Assembly (NCBI GenBank): GCA_038227045.1
Contig: JBBRQD010000030.1
Coordinates: 1 to 53,763 of the forward strand
DNA length: 53,763 nt
Direction of reading: 5' to 3'
DNA from: JANXLS01 sp038227045
GTDB lineage: Bacteria > Planctomycetota > SZUA-567 > H5-PLA8
Shown here: positions 16,853-24,981 of the stretch, piece by piece
Position numbering within the stretch: the stretch's first letter is position 1
How the letters are laid out: every line of letters starts with the position of its first letter
The notes under the pieces: generated by a model
What the model saw: the letters and a program-made list of their open reading frames with translations, nothing else
Database searches by the model: none
What the model was told of the DNA's origin: nothing
Made by a program: the position numbers and the translations under genes

Positions 16853-16961
16853 CTCGCACAAAGGCACAAAGAACACCAAGACGCACAAAGAATGAATCAA
16901 TTTTGTCTTAACTCTTGTCTTCTCTTCGTGGTTCTTGGTGTTCTTTGTGTCTTTGTGCGAG
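16853..16961. repeat. 29-bp inverted repeat of the GCACAAAG type
   Basis: Bases 16853-16881 pair with 16933-16961 with one mismatch, spacer 51. Both arms are built from the heptamer-like unit CACAAAG with variations. It sits between ybaB and recR and would separate their messages if transcribed. Confidence 0.7.
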
Positions 16962-16990
16962 AGCTTTTCAGGCGGACTGAACGGTTACCG

Positions 16991-17320
16991 TTATTGAAAT
17001 AGTCCCGGGGGCAGATCGATTCCACCGAATGCGGTTTTTAATTCTTCGGCCAGGATTTCTTTGCTTTTGGATACCGCGCTGTTGGCGGCGGCGGCGACCA
17101 GCGGTCCGAGCGATTCGGGGTCTTTCAAGGCCTCGGGATCGAAGGCCACGGCGACGATGTCGCCCAATCCATTGGCGGTCACCTTGACCATCCCCGCGCC
17201 GGCGTCGCCGATCACCGTGCGGTTGCGCGCGCGCACCTTGGCCTGCTCCATGTTCGCGGCGATCTGTTCGCGCTGCCCGAACAACTTCATCATGTCGCCC
17301 ATGCCCTTCATTCCGAACAT
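16991..17320 (-). CDS. ybaB: YbaB/EbfC-family nucleoid-associated protein
   Basis: A 109-residue protein of the YbaB family (MFGMKGMGDMMKLFGQREQI, then GAGMVKVTANGLGDIVAVAFDPEAL, ending GGIDLPPGLF). Family members are dimeric DNA-binding proteins thought to organise the nucleoid and often sit next to recR, as here. The AAGGAGAC ribosome site is well placed. The end sequence DLPPGLFQ is close to the family's typical conserved finish, so the gene is complete. Confidence 0.94.
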   Translation of the reverse strand: MFGMKGMGDMMKLFGQREQIAANMEQAKVRARNRTVIGDAGAGMVKVTANGLGDIVAVAFDPEALKDPESLGPLVAAAANSAVSKSKEILAEELKTAFGGIDLPPGLFQ

Positions 17321-17369
17321 GCTGTGTGTCTCCTTAAAAGAGGGTCGGTTGCGTTCGCACTCCGGCGGG

Positions 17370-17398
17370 ATTATACCGCGAAGGAAGGGTCTTTTTAA
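17370..17398 (-). promoter_or_regulatory. sigma-70-type promoter of ybaB(-recR)
   Basis: On the minus strand TTAAAA (17398-17393) and a perfect TATAAT (17375-17370) are 17 bases apart. The start near 17363 gives a 43-base leader. Confidence 0.55.
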
Positions 17399-17500
17399 CC
17401 CGAATTGCGCGAATAAATTCTATGCCTGTTTACCATGATTCAAATTTGACCCAAGCCATCTTATACCAGGACAAACGTATCTTAAATGTTCCTGTTCAAT

Positions 17501-18409
17501 TTAGGTGTCTAGTCCAAGATGCTTGTTCATCGCCCACGAAAATGGATAAAACAACAGCATTGCGATAATAGAAAATCCAATGAAACTGACTGGATAAACT
17601 AACGCCGCATAGATCGCGGTGGACGCAACGCTATTCGCATTGATTCCTTGACTAAGTCTGTGGGCGACTACGAATGCAGTGGCACTCAGTGGAAGGATCA
17701 GCTGCCAAAATACATTCCAGATTGCAAGGATACGACACAATAAAATGCGTTTTGAAAGTACGGTTGTCACATCGACGGGTTTCTGATTGCTCCGTTTTTC
17801 GCTCAACAACGCAGCAATCAAATGGTGCGCCTCAGGCAAGCTCACATCGGGAAGGGCCGCTACCGGGTCGAGTGCCTGAATCCAATGCATGCAAAGATTT
17901 TTTTCAATGGCTTCGTTGGACGCGAAAAGAGTATGCAACGGACTGAGCTGTTTTGCCTCTATAGGTCGAGCGCCCGGCCGTGGCTCGTTGGGCAAGAGTT
18001 TCAGCGCAGCATAAAGCGCGTCGCTCAGTTTCTGGAGTTGCGAGCATCGATAAAATCCAAACATCGAAATATCGCAGAGATAGATCTCGTCCAATTGATT
18101 ATGAGTAGGATTTACGAAAACAATCTTGAGCGCGTGACGCGGAATAATCGCCCCTTTCAAGATGAATTCATGAGACTTAATCGTCGCCAAAGGAATGCTC
18201 AAGTGGTCATTTAGCCAAAGTTGGTCTGCGGAGAGCCGAACGTCGAATTGGGAAAAAACAAGTTCTCGCATGGCGTTTTTATTTGCCGGCGAGAATTGCC
18301 CAACGAAACTGCATTCCTCATCCGTCGGCCGTACGCGAGCACATGCCAATGGCATCAAAAACCCTCGATCCGTTTCCAGCCTTGTACCGTACTGCGGCGG
18401 TGTGTTCAA
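17501..18409 (-). CDS. membrane protein of unknown function
   Basis: A 302-residue protein I do not recognise. The first 225 residues are soluble and mixed alpha/beta (VFSQFDVRLSADQLWLNDHLSIPL, HALKIVFVNPTHNQLDEIYLCD). Two membrane helices follow at the C-terminus (ILAIWNVFWQLILPLSATAFV and AALVYPVSFIGFSIIAMLLF). The soluble part has a PH-like or GRAM-like strand pattern but nothing diagnostic. It is followed on the same strand, upstream, by the cupredoxin gene 30 bases away, so the two may share a message. The Met start at 18409 has no strong ribosome site. Confidence 0.65.
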   Translation of the reverse strand: MNTPPQYGTRLETDRGFLMPLACARVRPTDEECSFVGQFSPANKNAMRELVFSQFDVRLSADQLWLNDHLSIPLATIKSHEFILKGAIIPRHALKIVFVNPTHNQLDEIYLCDISMFGFYRCSQLQKLSDALYAALKLLPNEPRPGARPIEAKQLSPLHTLFASNEAIEKNLCMHWIQALDPVAALPDVSLPEAHHLIAALLSEKRSNQKPVDVTTVLSKRILLCRILAIWNVFWQLILPLSATAFVVAHRLSQGINANSVASTAIYAALVYPVSFIGFSIIAMLLFYPFSWAMNKHLGLDT

Positions 18410-18439
18410 ATGACAACCGCAAGAATCGAATGCAACTAG

Positions 18440-19621
18440 CTACTTCGCCACGCCGGTTTTGCTCGCCTTCGCCGTGTATGAAACGATTCGTGTGGTTTGG
18501 TAGTGCGTGCCGTTGAACAATATCGTGAGTGAAATGGCTTTCGCGCTGTTCTTCGCATCGGCGCTTCCGTTCAATCCAATAGTGGCGAGAATCGCCGCGA
18601 AGTCGCCTTTGCGCAGAGTCGCGTTGAATGACGCGTCCTGCCCAGCCCCGTTTGCCGTCTTGATCACGATCTTGAACGAATCATTGCCGGACTTGAACGA
18701 GCCCTTTGAATCCAACGTGAACAACTTCACAATCCCCCCGAAATCCACCGCAACCTGTGCGCCCGTGAGCGCGGGTTGGCCGGCCACGTTCAATGTGCCG
18801 CGCAGCGTGAAGCGGTCGCGCCCAGAGGTGCTGAAATTGAGCGCGATGGCGAGCTTCTTCACGGCAATCTGCGAGACGGCTCCAGCGGGAATTCCGAAAG
18901 GCGTTGAGGAGGGATCGTCGGGCGCGGAATTCGTCAAGATCTCCAGTCCATCCGAAAATCCGTCGCCGTCGAGATCGCTTTCGGGCGTCGCAGCCACGAT
19001 TTGAATCGTCAATGTTTTGCTGTCCGCGCCGGATGCGCTGCTCGCGCCCAGCGTCACCACGTACATGCCAGTTGCCGCGGGCGTTCCGACGATCTCGTGT
19101 CCGCTCAACAGCAGTCCCGGAGGCAGTGGATCGGCGGTGAACGTCGTCGGCGAACCGCTGGCGTCGATTGCGTAATAGAACGGCAATCCGGCCGCGCCGC
19201 TGACCGAGAGCGGACTGCCGATAACCGGCGGCAGCGCCAGGACATTTACACGCCCTCTCATTCCCATGGTCTTGTGAAATGTACAATTGTAGGTAAATAC
19301 GCCGGTAGCTTTAAAAGTGTGCGAAAATGACTTGCCGGGTACCATCCGTCCAGAATCCCAAAGCCCAGTGTCGCTGGTCGTGGTATGGTCTTCCATGCCA
19401 TTGTTGGTCCACGTCACGGTATCCCCGACGATAATAGTGATGTTGCTCGCCAGAAACGAGTTTTCGACTTCGGACACCTGCTTGGTATTGTGAGCATTTG
19501 CCGCCCGCTGCACGACGATGGTCATGCCGCACGATTTGCACCCGGCAGACGCGTCGTCCGCGCAAAATGTGAAAGGAGAAAGGGTCAGCCAAGCCACACC
19601 GAGAAGCGCACAACATCGCAT
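18440..19621 (-). CDS. secreted cupredoxin protein with putative-Ig and calcium-binding-like segments
   Basis: A 393-residue exported protein (ATG 19621 preceded by AAGGG; signal peptide to about ADDA). An early CKSCG may bind metal. The plastocyanin-like domain (about 35-130) carries the type-1 copper ligands: His79 (EDHTTTSD), then Cys113, His116 and Met121 in YNCTFHKTMGMRG. Next comes a bacterial Ig-like putative domain (PLPPGLLLSGHEIVGTPAATG), an acidic DLDGDGFSDGLE loop typical of thrombospondin-type calcium sites, and a C-terminal beta-rich domain. It could carry electrons or bind copper at the cell surface. No redox partner is adjacent. Confidence 0.82.
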   Translation of the reverse strand: MRCCALLGVAWLTLSPFTFCADDASAGCKSCGMTIVVQRAANAHNTKQVSEVENSFLASNITIIVGDTVTWTNNGMEDHTTTSDTGLWDSGRMVPGKSFSHTFKATGVFTYNCTFHKTMGMRGRVNVLALPPVIGSPLSVSGAAGLPFYYAIDASGSPTTFTADPLPPGLLLSGHEIVGTPAATGMYVVTLGASSASGADSKTLTIQIVAATPESDLDGDGFSDGLEILTNSAPDDPSSTPFGIPAGAVSQIAVKKLAIALNFSTSGRDRFTLRGTLNVAGQPALTGAQVAVDFGGIVKLFTLDSKGSFKSGNDSFKIVIKTANGAGQDASFNATLRKGDFAAILATIGLNGSADAKNSAKAISLTILFNGTHYQTTRIVSYTAKASKTGVAK

Positions 19622-19634
19622 TACTTGCCCTTTC

Positions 19635-19660
19635 ACCACAGAGGCAGGTGCCTCTGTGGT
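19635..19660 (-). promoter_or_regulatory. perfect 12-bp hairpin in the cupredoxin leader
   Basis: ACCACAGAGGCA (19635-19646) and its exact complement (19649-19660) are separated by two bases. In the minus-strand message the stem ends about 13 bases before the ATG and abuts the ribosome site, so it could limit translation or protect the 5' end. Confidence 0.5.
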
Positions 19661-19819
19661 TATAATCCAGCCTCGACAACGTTATGACGTTTGTGTCTAA
19701 TCGCACCCGAACAAAAATCTGAATAAAGACGACTGTTAAAGATAGAACATGGCGCTGCCGTCGAATAAGATGTCTGCATCGAAGTGCGGACCAGTGAACA
19801 TCTTTCGGGGGATACGCGG

Positions 19820-20296
19820 ATGCGCAAACAAATCATTACGCCGGGATCGCAACGGACTGCAAAGCCGGAGCCTGCCTGGTTGGACCTGGCGCGCTTGGCG
19901 CAGGTGGAAATCACGTCGGAGGAGGCTGAGTTTCCGATTGAATCTGCGCTGATTCCAGGCGGCGGAACGGGCTGGCGTGCGGCGGAATCCGGTAAGCAGA
20001 CGATCCGCCTGAAATTCGACGAACCGCAAAAAATCAGGCGAATCCACGTGCAGTTTCGCGAACCGTCGGGCGGGGAGCGCACGCAGGAATTCGTACTGAG
20101 CTGGTCGGCCGCAGGCGCGCAACAGGCCCGGGAAATTGTACGCCAGCAGTACAACTTCAGCCCCCCGGATGCGATTTCACAGTCCGAAGACTACGATGTC
20201 AATCTCGACAACGTCGCAGCATTGGAACTGGTCATCGTTCCCGATAAGAACGGCGGCAGTCTGCGGGCGTCGCTGGAGCAGTTGCGGCTGGCGTGA
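19820..20296 (+). CDS. discoidin/F5-8C-like protein of unknown function
   Basis: A 158-residue protein without a signal peptide, from the ATG at 19820 with GGGGGA ahead; an earlier ATG at 19784 adds 12 unlikely residues. The pattern (LIPGGGTGWRAAESGKQTIRL, FDEPQKIRRIHVQFREP, RTQEFVLSWS, QYNFSPP, VAALELVIVPD) matches the jelly-roll of discoidin-like carbohydrate-binding modules. Standing alone in the cytoplasm it has no known role. It is not clearly in an operon. Confidence 0.68.
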   Translation: MRKQIITPGSQRTAKPEPAWLDLARLAQVEITSEEAEFPIESALIPGGGTGWRAAESGKQTIRLKFDEPQKIRRIHVQFREPSGGERTQEFVLSWSAAGAQQAREIVRQQYNFSPPDAISQSEDYDVNLDNVAALELVIVPDKNGGSLRASLEQLRLA

Positions 20297-20318
20297 GGCA
20301 TCGCGCCGGTTCCTGCAA

Positions 20319-21281
20319 TTATGGCAATTTGACCGACTCTCGCAGAAATGATTTGATCAAATTGCCGCGCGAAAAATCAGATCCGGTAATAAGTGACATC
20401 CATCCGTCATTCAGCGAAAGATACTCGACAAGGTCTCCCCGATTAAAGACTTCACGAGTCACTTGCTGAATGGTCTTTGGGCTTTTCGCTGCTGCGAGGA
20501 CACGCTGCTGTATCTTTATCAGGAAGTCGCGTTTCCGTTGAAGTAACGACGAAATAGCGTTTTCGTCGGTAAAAATCGCGCCGTGCGCGTCGAACATGCA
20601 GGATGGGCGCAAAGCCAATGCCCGATCCAGACTCGCTATCCATTGTGGCCCGTCTGCATCTGCAAGCTGGCTATCGAGATCTGGTGCGATATATAGATCT
20701 CCGCTGATCAGCCAACGCATCGTCGGTTCGAAAAGACATATGTGTCCCGGGCAATGCCCTGGCATGTCAAGCACGTCAAAATGGAAATGGCGAGTGTGGA
20801 CGCGCTCGGCAATGGGCTCCACATTCACAGGCTTGCTCGGGCCAAATAAAAAGTTTCGATACCATGCGACACTGGATGGAAATCGAATTTCAGGAATCGC
20901 TTGGCGGTGCGCAACGATTTTGGCGTCGGTCATTTCGGCCAGAAGGTCATTGTTTCCCGTGTGATCTTCGTGGTAGTGGGTATTGACCACGCACTCAATA
21001 GTTTTGTCTGCGCCCAATTTAGTCAGCGTCTGACGAAGTGCCCGGTTGGCCCATCCGAATCCAGTATCCACCAGTAGCGTTTCATCAATCAGATAACAAA
21101 CCGCATAATCGTATCCCCCGCTGAAACGACTCAGGAGTTGTGTAACAATATTGTCTATCCGGATGCAGACTACGCCGTCCACTGGACGGGTAATTGTAGC
21201 TTTTAACGGCACAATCGGCCGTTTGCGGCAAAATGTTTCAAAGGGCCGCCAAAGCAACTGTTTGGTCCAACGTGTCAACAT
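20319..21281 (-). CDS. metallo-beta-lactamase-fold hydrolase
   Basis: A 320-residue enzyme of the MBL superfamily. The zinc motif is HYHEDH (H102, H104, D106, H107), followed by PGHCPGHICLF and the SGDLYI segment, with a later DAHGAIF. The family hydrolyses thioesters, lactones or phosphoesters; the glyoxalase-II/RNase-Z-like pattern does not fix the substrate. A TTG at 21345-21347 lies in the same frame but overlaps the desaturase; the ATG at 21281 (MLTRWTKQLLW, GAAAG ahead) starts 25 bases after the desaturase stop, so the two genes form an operon. The partner suggests a lipid or carotenoid substrate, which is inference. Confidence 0.83.
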   Translation of the reverse strand: MLTRWTKQLLWRPFETFCRKRPIVPLKATITRPVDGVVCIRIDNIVTQLLSRFSGGYDYAVCYLIDETLLVDTGFGWANRALRQTLTKLGADKTIECVVNTHYHEDHTGNNDLLAEMTDAKIVAHRQAIPEIRFPSSVAWYRNFLFGPSKPVNVEPIAERVHTRHFHFDVLDMPGHCPGHICLFEPTMRWLISGDLYIAPDLDSQLADADGPQWIASLDRALALRPSCMFDAHGAIFTDENAISSLLQRKRDFLIKIQQRVLAAAKSPKTIQQVTREVFNRGDLVEYLSLNDGWMSLITGSDFSRGNLIKSFLRESVKLP

Positions 21282-21306
21282 GGCACTTTCTTTCAGGACA
21301 ATTAAT

Positions 21307-22149
21307 TCAAAACCAAATTTTAATGGGCTTAATACCCTCGTTTTCAAAATACGGATCGAGTCGTTTTGCGAGTTTTGACCAATTGTGATGCGGAACTGCG
21401 GGATATAGATGGTGCTCCAAATGATACAAATGTTCCATGGCGATCACAGATGCGACGGTTCCTCGAAAGAGGCGTGTTTGGGCGAGTTCGTTTTCGCCAT
21501 TCGGATTGTGTGGAATGTATGATGTGATAAGAGGTATAATCCAGCTTCCCATGACCATCAAGACAACATAAATCAAGAGAATCGGCGTGGATGGAAAGAG
21601 GACCAGAGCGCTCAGGAAAATAGCAACGCATCCCAAACCTTCGAGAATGATCCAGGTCCGTTCTTTTTTTGATCGTCCCAATGCCCAAATGTAGATTCGG
21701 AATTGCAATGTGGTGCCTTCGAGCAACGTTCGACAGAAAGTCATTCTTGACGCTGCACCTTCGATATCATCGTCATGAGGAAATCGTTGATGATGATGTA
21801 AATGGACCGCTCGATATGCATGGCCGCTGCGAATACAGGAAAGTTCTATGAGTGACAAAAAGAGATTGCTCATTCGATTCGATAGCCCCAGATTCTGATG
21901 TAACAAATCATGCGAAATGGAGCCATAGGTTATAAAGCTCAGGTACATTAACGTCAAAACTGCCAACGGCCAGTATGACAAAACAGCGAAGGCAAAATAA
22001 AGAAAAACGCACATAAAAGGCATCGCAAGTGTTGTTATTCGCTGAAAGGCTGTGATTCGTAAGAGATCCGGGCCCAAGTCACTTAGCTTCGGGAGTGAAA
22101 GACCGTGTGCTGGCGCGGGAGTAACGTTGATGACTTGTGAAATTTCCAT
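21307..22149 (-). CDS. membrane fatty-acid desaturase / carotenoid hydroxylase-type diiron enzyme
   Basis: A 280-residue integral membrane protein with the three histidine boxes of the desaturase/hydroxylase superfamily: HDLLHQ (H80, H84), HLHHHQRFPHDDD (starting H116), and HLYHLEHHLYP (H240, H243, H246, H247). Four or more hydrophobic helices surround them. These histidines bind a diiron centre that inserts double bonds or hydroxyls using oxygen. The short length and HLEHHLYP box fit acyl-lipid desaturases and also beta-carotene hydroxylase/ketolase relatives; the sequence alone does not separate them. It is the first gene of an operon with the MBL hydrolase. Confidence 0.85.
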   Translation of the reverse strand: MEISQVINVTPAPAHGLSLPKLSDLGPDLLRITAFQRITTLAMPFMCVFLYFAFAVLSYWPLAVLTLMYLSFITYGSISHDLLHQNLGLSNRMSNLFLSLIELSCIRSGHAYRAVHLHHHQRFPHDDDIEGAASRMTFCRTLLEGTTLQFRIYIWALGRSKKERTWIILEGLGCVAIFLSALVLFPSTPILLIYVVLMVMGSWIIPLITSYIPHNPNGENELAQTRLFRGTVASVIAMEHLYHLEHHLYPAVPHHNWSKLAKRLDPYFENEGIKPIKIWF

Positions 22150-22184
22150 TAGTTTGGTTCCGACAGCTAGTAAGGCTGTGGACA

Positions 22185-22213
22185 ATCGTACTCAGTTTAG
22201 CCTAGTTTTTCAA
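22185..22213 (-). promoter_or_regulatory. sigma-70-type promoter of the desaturase-MBL operon
   Basis: On the minus strand TTGAAA (22213-22208) and TACGAT (22190-22185) are separated by 17 bases; the start near 22178 leaves a leader of about 29 bases before the ATG at 22149. Confidence 0.48.
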
Positions 22214-22223
22214 CGAAATCGCC

Positions 22224-22251
22224 TTGCTTATCGCCCCCTTTAATGTATAAG
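22224..22251 (+). promoter_or_regulatory. sigma-70-type promoter of ffh
   Basis: TTGCTT (22224-22229) and TATAAG (22246-22251), spacing 16, with TG immediately before the -10. The expected start is about 75 bases before ffh. Confidence 0.42.
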
Positions 22252-22268
22252 TTTTCCTCTTCACTCAC

Positions 22269-22305
22269 GCCCTGCCGACTGGCATATTGTCCATCGCGGC
22301 AGGGC
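22269..22305 (+). promoter_or_regulatory. 9-bp perfect hairpin in the ffh leader
   Basis: GCCCTGCCG (22269-22277) pairs perfectly with 22297-22305 (loop 19). It ends 27 bases before the ffh ATG and has no T-run directly after it; it may be an attenuator-like or stabilising element. Confidence 0.4.
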
Positions 22306-22332
22306 TATTGTTGATTTTGGAAATGGGTTTTC

Positions 22333-23748
22333 ATGTTCGAAAGTTTGACCGGCTCGCTCAGCAGCTTCTTCCGTAAAGTCGGCGGCAAGGGCAAGAAACT
22401 GACTGAGGCCGACATCCGCGAAGGATTGCGCACTGTCCGCATGTCGCTGCTCGAAGCCGATGTGGCGCTGCCGGTCGTCAAAGATTTTATTGAAAAAGTC
22501 ACTGCGAAAGCCATCGGCGCGGACGTGATTGGCGCCGTCGATCCGTCGCAACAAATTGTCAAAGTCGTGCACGACGAATTGATCGCCCTGATGGGGCCGG
22601 TCGATACGCGCATCAACTATAAAACAGACGGCAATCCGACCGTGATTTTGATGGCCGGTTTGCAAGGGTCCGGCAAAACGACGACCTGCGGAAAACTCGT
22701 TCATTATCTTAAGCGCCAGGGGCACAAGCCGTTGCTGGTTGCCGCCGATTTGCAGCGCCCGGCCGCCATCGAACAGCTCAAAGTTCTCGGCGAACAGCTC
22801 GAAGCCCCAGTCTTCAGCGAAATTGGTATTTCCCCGCCCGACCTCTGCGCCAAAGCCATCGACTTCGCCAGAACAAACAAGAACGACATCGTCATTCTCG
22901 ACACCGCCGGACGCCTGCAAATTGACGAAGCGCTGATGAACGAGCTGGCGCAGGTCAGCGTACGCACCAAGCCCGACGAAGTGTTTCTGGTCGTAGACAG
23001 CATGGTCGGGCAGGACGCGGTCAATTCTGCGAAAGTGTTCAATCAGCGGCTGCCGATCTCCGGCGTGATTCTGACGAAGCTCGACGGCGATTCGCGCGGC
23101 GGCGCGGCGCTCTCGGTGAAGTCGGTGACGGGCAAGCCGATCAAGTTCGTGGGCGTCGGCGAAAAACTCGACCGCCTCGAAGAATTCCATCCCGAGCGCA
23201 TGGCCACGCGCATCCTCGGAATGGGCGACATCGTCAGCCTCGTCGAGAAGGCCCAGGAAGTCCTCGACAAGGATCAGGCGGCGAAGTTCCAGGAGAAGAT
23301 GATCAAGGATTCGTTGACGCTCGACGATTTCCTGACGCAGCTTCGCGCCGTAAAGAAGATGGGGTCGTTCAAAGATCTGCTGGGCATGATCCCCGGTTTC
23401 GCGGGTTTGAAGGAACTGGATTCGTCGGACGAATCGTTCGCGACGGTCGAAGCGGTGATCTGCTCGATGACGCCGGAAGAGCGCAAGAACCCGAACATCA
23501 TCGGCACGGCGCGCAAGAAGCGCATTGCCATGGGCTCTGGTTCGACGGTCAACGACGTATCGCATTTGATGAAGGAATTCGAACGCGTCACGAAGCATCT
23601 GTCGAATTTCTCTAAAGCCGCGAATTTCATGAACAAGATGGTTCCGGGCGCGAGCGCGCAAATCAAGACCATGAGTTCGGATCAGAAAAAAGCGCTTAAG
23701 AAGAAGCGCAAGCAAGAGAAGATGAATAAGAAGAAGAATCGGAGATAA
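22333..23748 (+). CDS. ffh: signal recognition particle protein Ffh (SRP54)
   Basis: A 471-residue SRP GTPase, normal for the family. N domain residues 1-95; G domain with P-loop GLQGSGKT (109-116), the ADLQRPAA and LDTAGR motifs and TKLDGDSRGGAALS; Met-rich M domain from about 300 (MIPGFAGLKEL, ERKNPNIIGTARKKRIAMGSG, FERVTKHLSNFSKAANFMNKM). The Lys-rich end (KKKRKQEKMNKKKNRR) is long and basic. Ffh binds SRP RNA and signal sequences and delivers ribosomes to FtsY. It heads the conserved ffh-rpsP-trmD-rplS gene order. Confidence 0.98.
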   Translation: MFESLTGSLSSFFRKVGGKGKKLTEADIREGLRTVRMSLLEADVALPVVKDFIEKVTAKAIGADVIGAVDPSQQIVKVVHDELIALMGPVDTRINYKTDGNPTVILMAGLQGSGKTTTCGKLVHYLKRQGHKPLLVAADLQRPAAIEQLKVLGEQLEAPVFSEIGISPPDLCAKAIDFARTNKNDIVILDTAGRLQIDEALMNELAQVSVRTKPDEVFLVVDSMVGQDAVNSAKVFNQRLPISGVILTKLDGDSRGGAALSVKSVTGKPIKFVGVGEKLDRLEEFHPERMATRILGMGDIVSLVEKAQEVLDKDQAAKFQEKMIKDSLTLDDFLTQLRAVKKMGSFKDLLGMIPGFAGLKELDSSDESFATVEAVICSMTPEERKNPNIIGTARKKRIAMGSGSTVNDVSHLMKEFERVTKHLSNFSKAANFMNKMVPGASAQIKTMSSDQKKALKKKRKQEKMNKKKNRR

Positions 23749-23825
23749 GTTCGTAGTTCCGCCTTTAGGCGGTTCTCGGCGTAGAAAGCGCCGAACGAAG
23801 ACCGCCTGAAGGCGGAACTACGAAC
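23749..23825. repeat. compound inverted repeat (three hairpins with pairing arms)
   Basis: Directly after the ffh stop, 23749-23773 pairs with 23801-23825 (24 of 25). Each arm is itself a hairpin (CCGCCTTTAGGCGG and CCGCCTGAAGGCGG), and the centre has a third (TCGGCG with CGCCGA). The element can form one long stem or three local ones. It sits inside the ffh-rpsP unit. The remaining leader to 23951 holds no gene. Confidence 0.8.
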
Positions 23826-23951
23826 GCTTGGGTGCTCCCGCCCCTGTCGCGGCCAACGCCGTGTTGAGCCGGCAAAGCAAGGAGTAAGAAAGGCCGTGTG
23901 GCCTGGAGCCGGTGCGAAGAGCGCGCCGGTCCGTTGTGGAAAGGAAATGAA

Positions 23952-24239
23952 GTGGTCAAGATTCGATTGCAAAAACTCGGACGCCGAAACCGGGCGTTTT
24001 TCCGTATCGTCGTCACCGACGTGCGCGTGAAACGGCAGGGCGCGTACCTTGAGAAACTCGGGCATTACGACCCGATTGAGACGAAAAAAGAGAAGCAGGT
24101 TCTCATCAATGTGGACCGCTACAATCACTGGCTGAAGCACGGCGCGCAGGCGACCGAGGCGGTGGAGAATCTGGTCCGCAAATTCGGCGGATTGCAGAAC
24201 GTCGCGGCTCCGGCGGCAGCGGCCCCGGCGGCAAAGTAG
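23952..24239 (+). CDS. rpsP: 30S ribosomal protein S16
   Basis: A 95-residue S16 with the hallmark MVKIRLQKLGRRNRAFFRIV and KLGHYDP. The start is the GTG at 23952 with AAGGA seven bases ahead; a frame reaching 23898 adds residues that do not belong to S16. The Ala/Pro-rich C-terminal tail (APAAAAPAAK) is a lineage-type extension. It is an assembly and structural protein of the small subunit, 203 bases after ffh and 17 before trmD. Confidence 0.97.
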   Translation: MVKIRLQKLGRRNRAFFRIVVTDVRVKRQGAYLEKLGHYDPIETKKEKQVLINVDRYNHWLKHGAQATEAVENLVRKFGGLQNVAAPAAAAPAAK

Positions 24240-24256
24240 CCAACATACTCATTACC

Positions 24257-24940
24257 ATGCGCATTGACATCGTGACCTTGTTTCCCCGGATGTTTGCAGG
24301 GGTGTTGAGCGAGTCGATGCTGCGGCTGGCTCAGGAGAAGAACATTCTCCGCACGGCGCTGGTCAATCCGCGCGATTTCACGACGGATCGCCATAAATCG
24401 GTGGACGACAAGCCGTATGGCGGCGGGCCGGGCATGGTGTGGAAATGCAAGCCGGTCGTTGAGGCCGTGCGGTATATGCAGGCGCAGGAACCAGAGACGC
24501 CGGGTCGGGTGCTGTTGATGTGCCCGCGCGGACGAGTCTTCGATCAGGCGTACGCGCGCGAGTTGAGCCTGGAGAAGCGGCTGATTTTGATCGCGCCGCA
24601 TTACGAAGGCTACGACGAACGCGTGGTTGAAATCCTGAAAGCGGAGCGCCTGTCGATCGGCAATTTTGTGCTGACGGGCGGTGAGCTTCCAGCGCTGGTG
24701 GTGATTGACGCGGTGACGCGGTTGTTGCCGGGTGTTTTAGGCGACGACCAGTCGGCGCATGTCGAAAGTTTTTCGCCGGGCAATGCGGGGCTGCTGGAAT
24801 ACCCGCAGTATACGCGCCCGGTGGAGTTCGAAGGATTGCGCGTGCCCGATATTCTGGTGTCGGGAGACCACGCGAAAATCGAGGCGTGGCGCAGGGAACA
24901 GTCAGAACGCGTCACGCAGGAGCGAAATCAAGAGCGTTGA
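24257..24940 (+). CDS. trmD: tRNA (guanine-N1)-methyltransferase TrmD
   Basis: A 227-residue SPOUT-class enzyme that methylates G37 of tRNAs to prevent frameshifting. Key motifs: MRIDIVTLFPRMF at the start, DDKPYGGGPGMVWK, LIAPHYEGYDERV, and the trefoil-knot cofactor loop SIGNFVLTGGELPALV, with LLEYPQYTRP and LVSGDHAKIEAWRR. It is complete. In most bacteria rimM lies between rpsP and trmD; here only 17 bases separate them. Confidence 0.98.
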   Translation: MRIDIVTLFPRMFAGVLSESMLRLAQEKNILRTALVNPRDFTTDRHKSVDDKPYGGGPGMVWKCKPVVEAVRYMQAQEPETPGRVLLMCPRGRVFDQAYARELSLEKRLILIAPHYEGYDERVVEILKAERLSIGNFVLTGGELPALVVIDAVTRLLPGVLGDDQSAHVESFSPGNAGLLEYPQYTRPVEFEGLRVPDILVSGDHAKIEAWRREQSERVTQERNQER

Positions 24941-24981
24941 ACGTTAAACATTAAAGAATTCAGAAATTCAAGGAGCAGGCA

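Noticed and set aside
22261..23715. 484-codon open frame on the minus strand opposite ffh
   Set aside because: Shadow of ffh; Arg/His/Asp-rich translation, no ribosome site.
23826..23951. SRP RNA (4.5S/6S-like) gene next to ffh
   Set aside because: The conserved GGTCCGGAAGGAAGCAGCC-type loop and a matching stem are not present.
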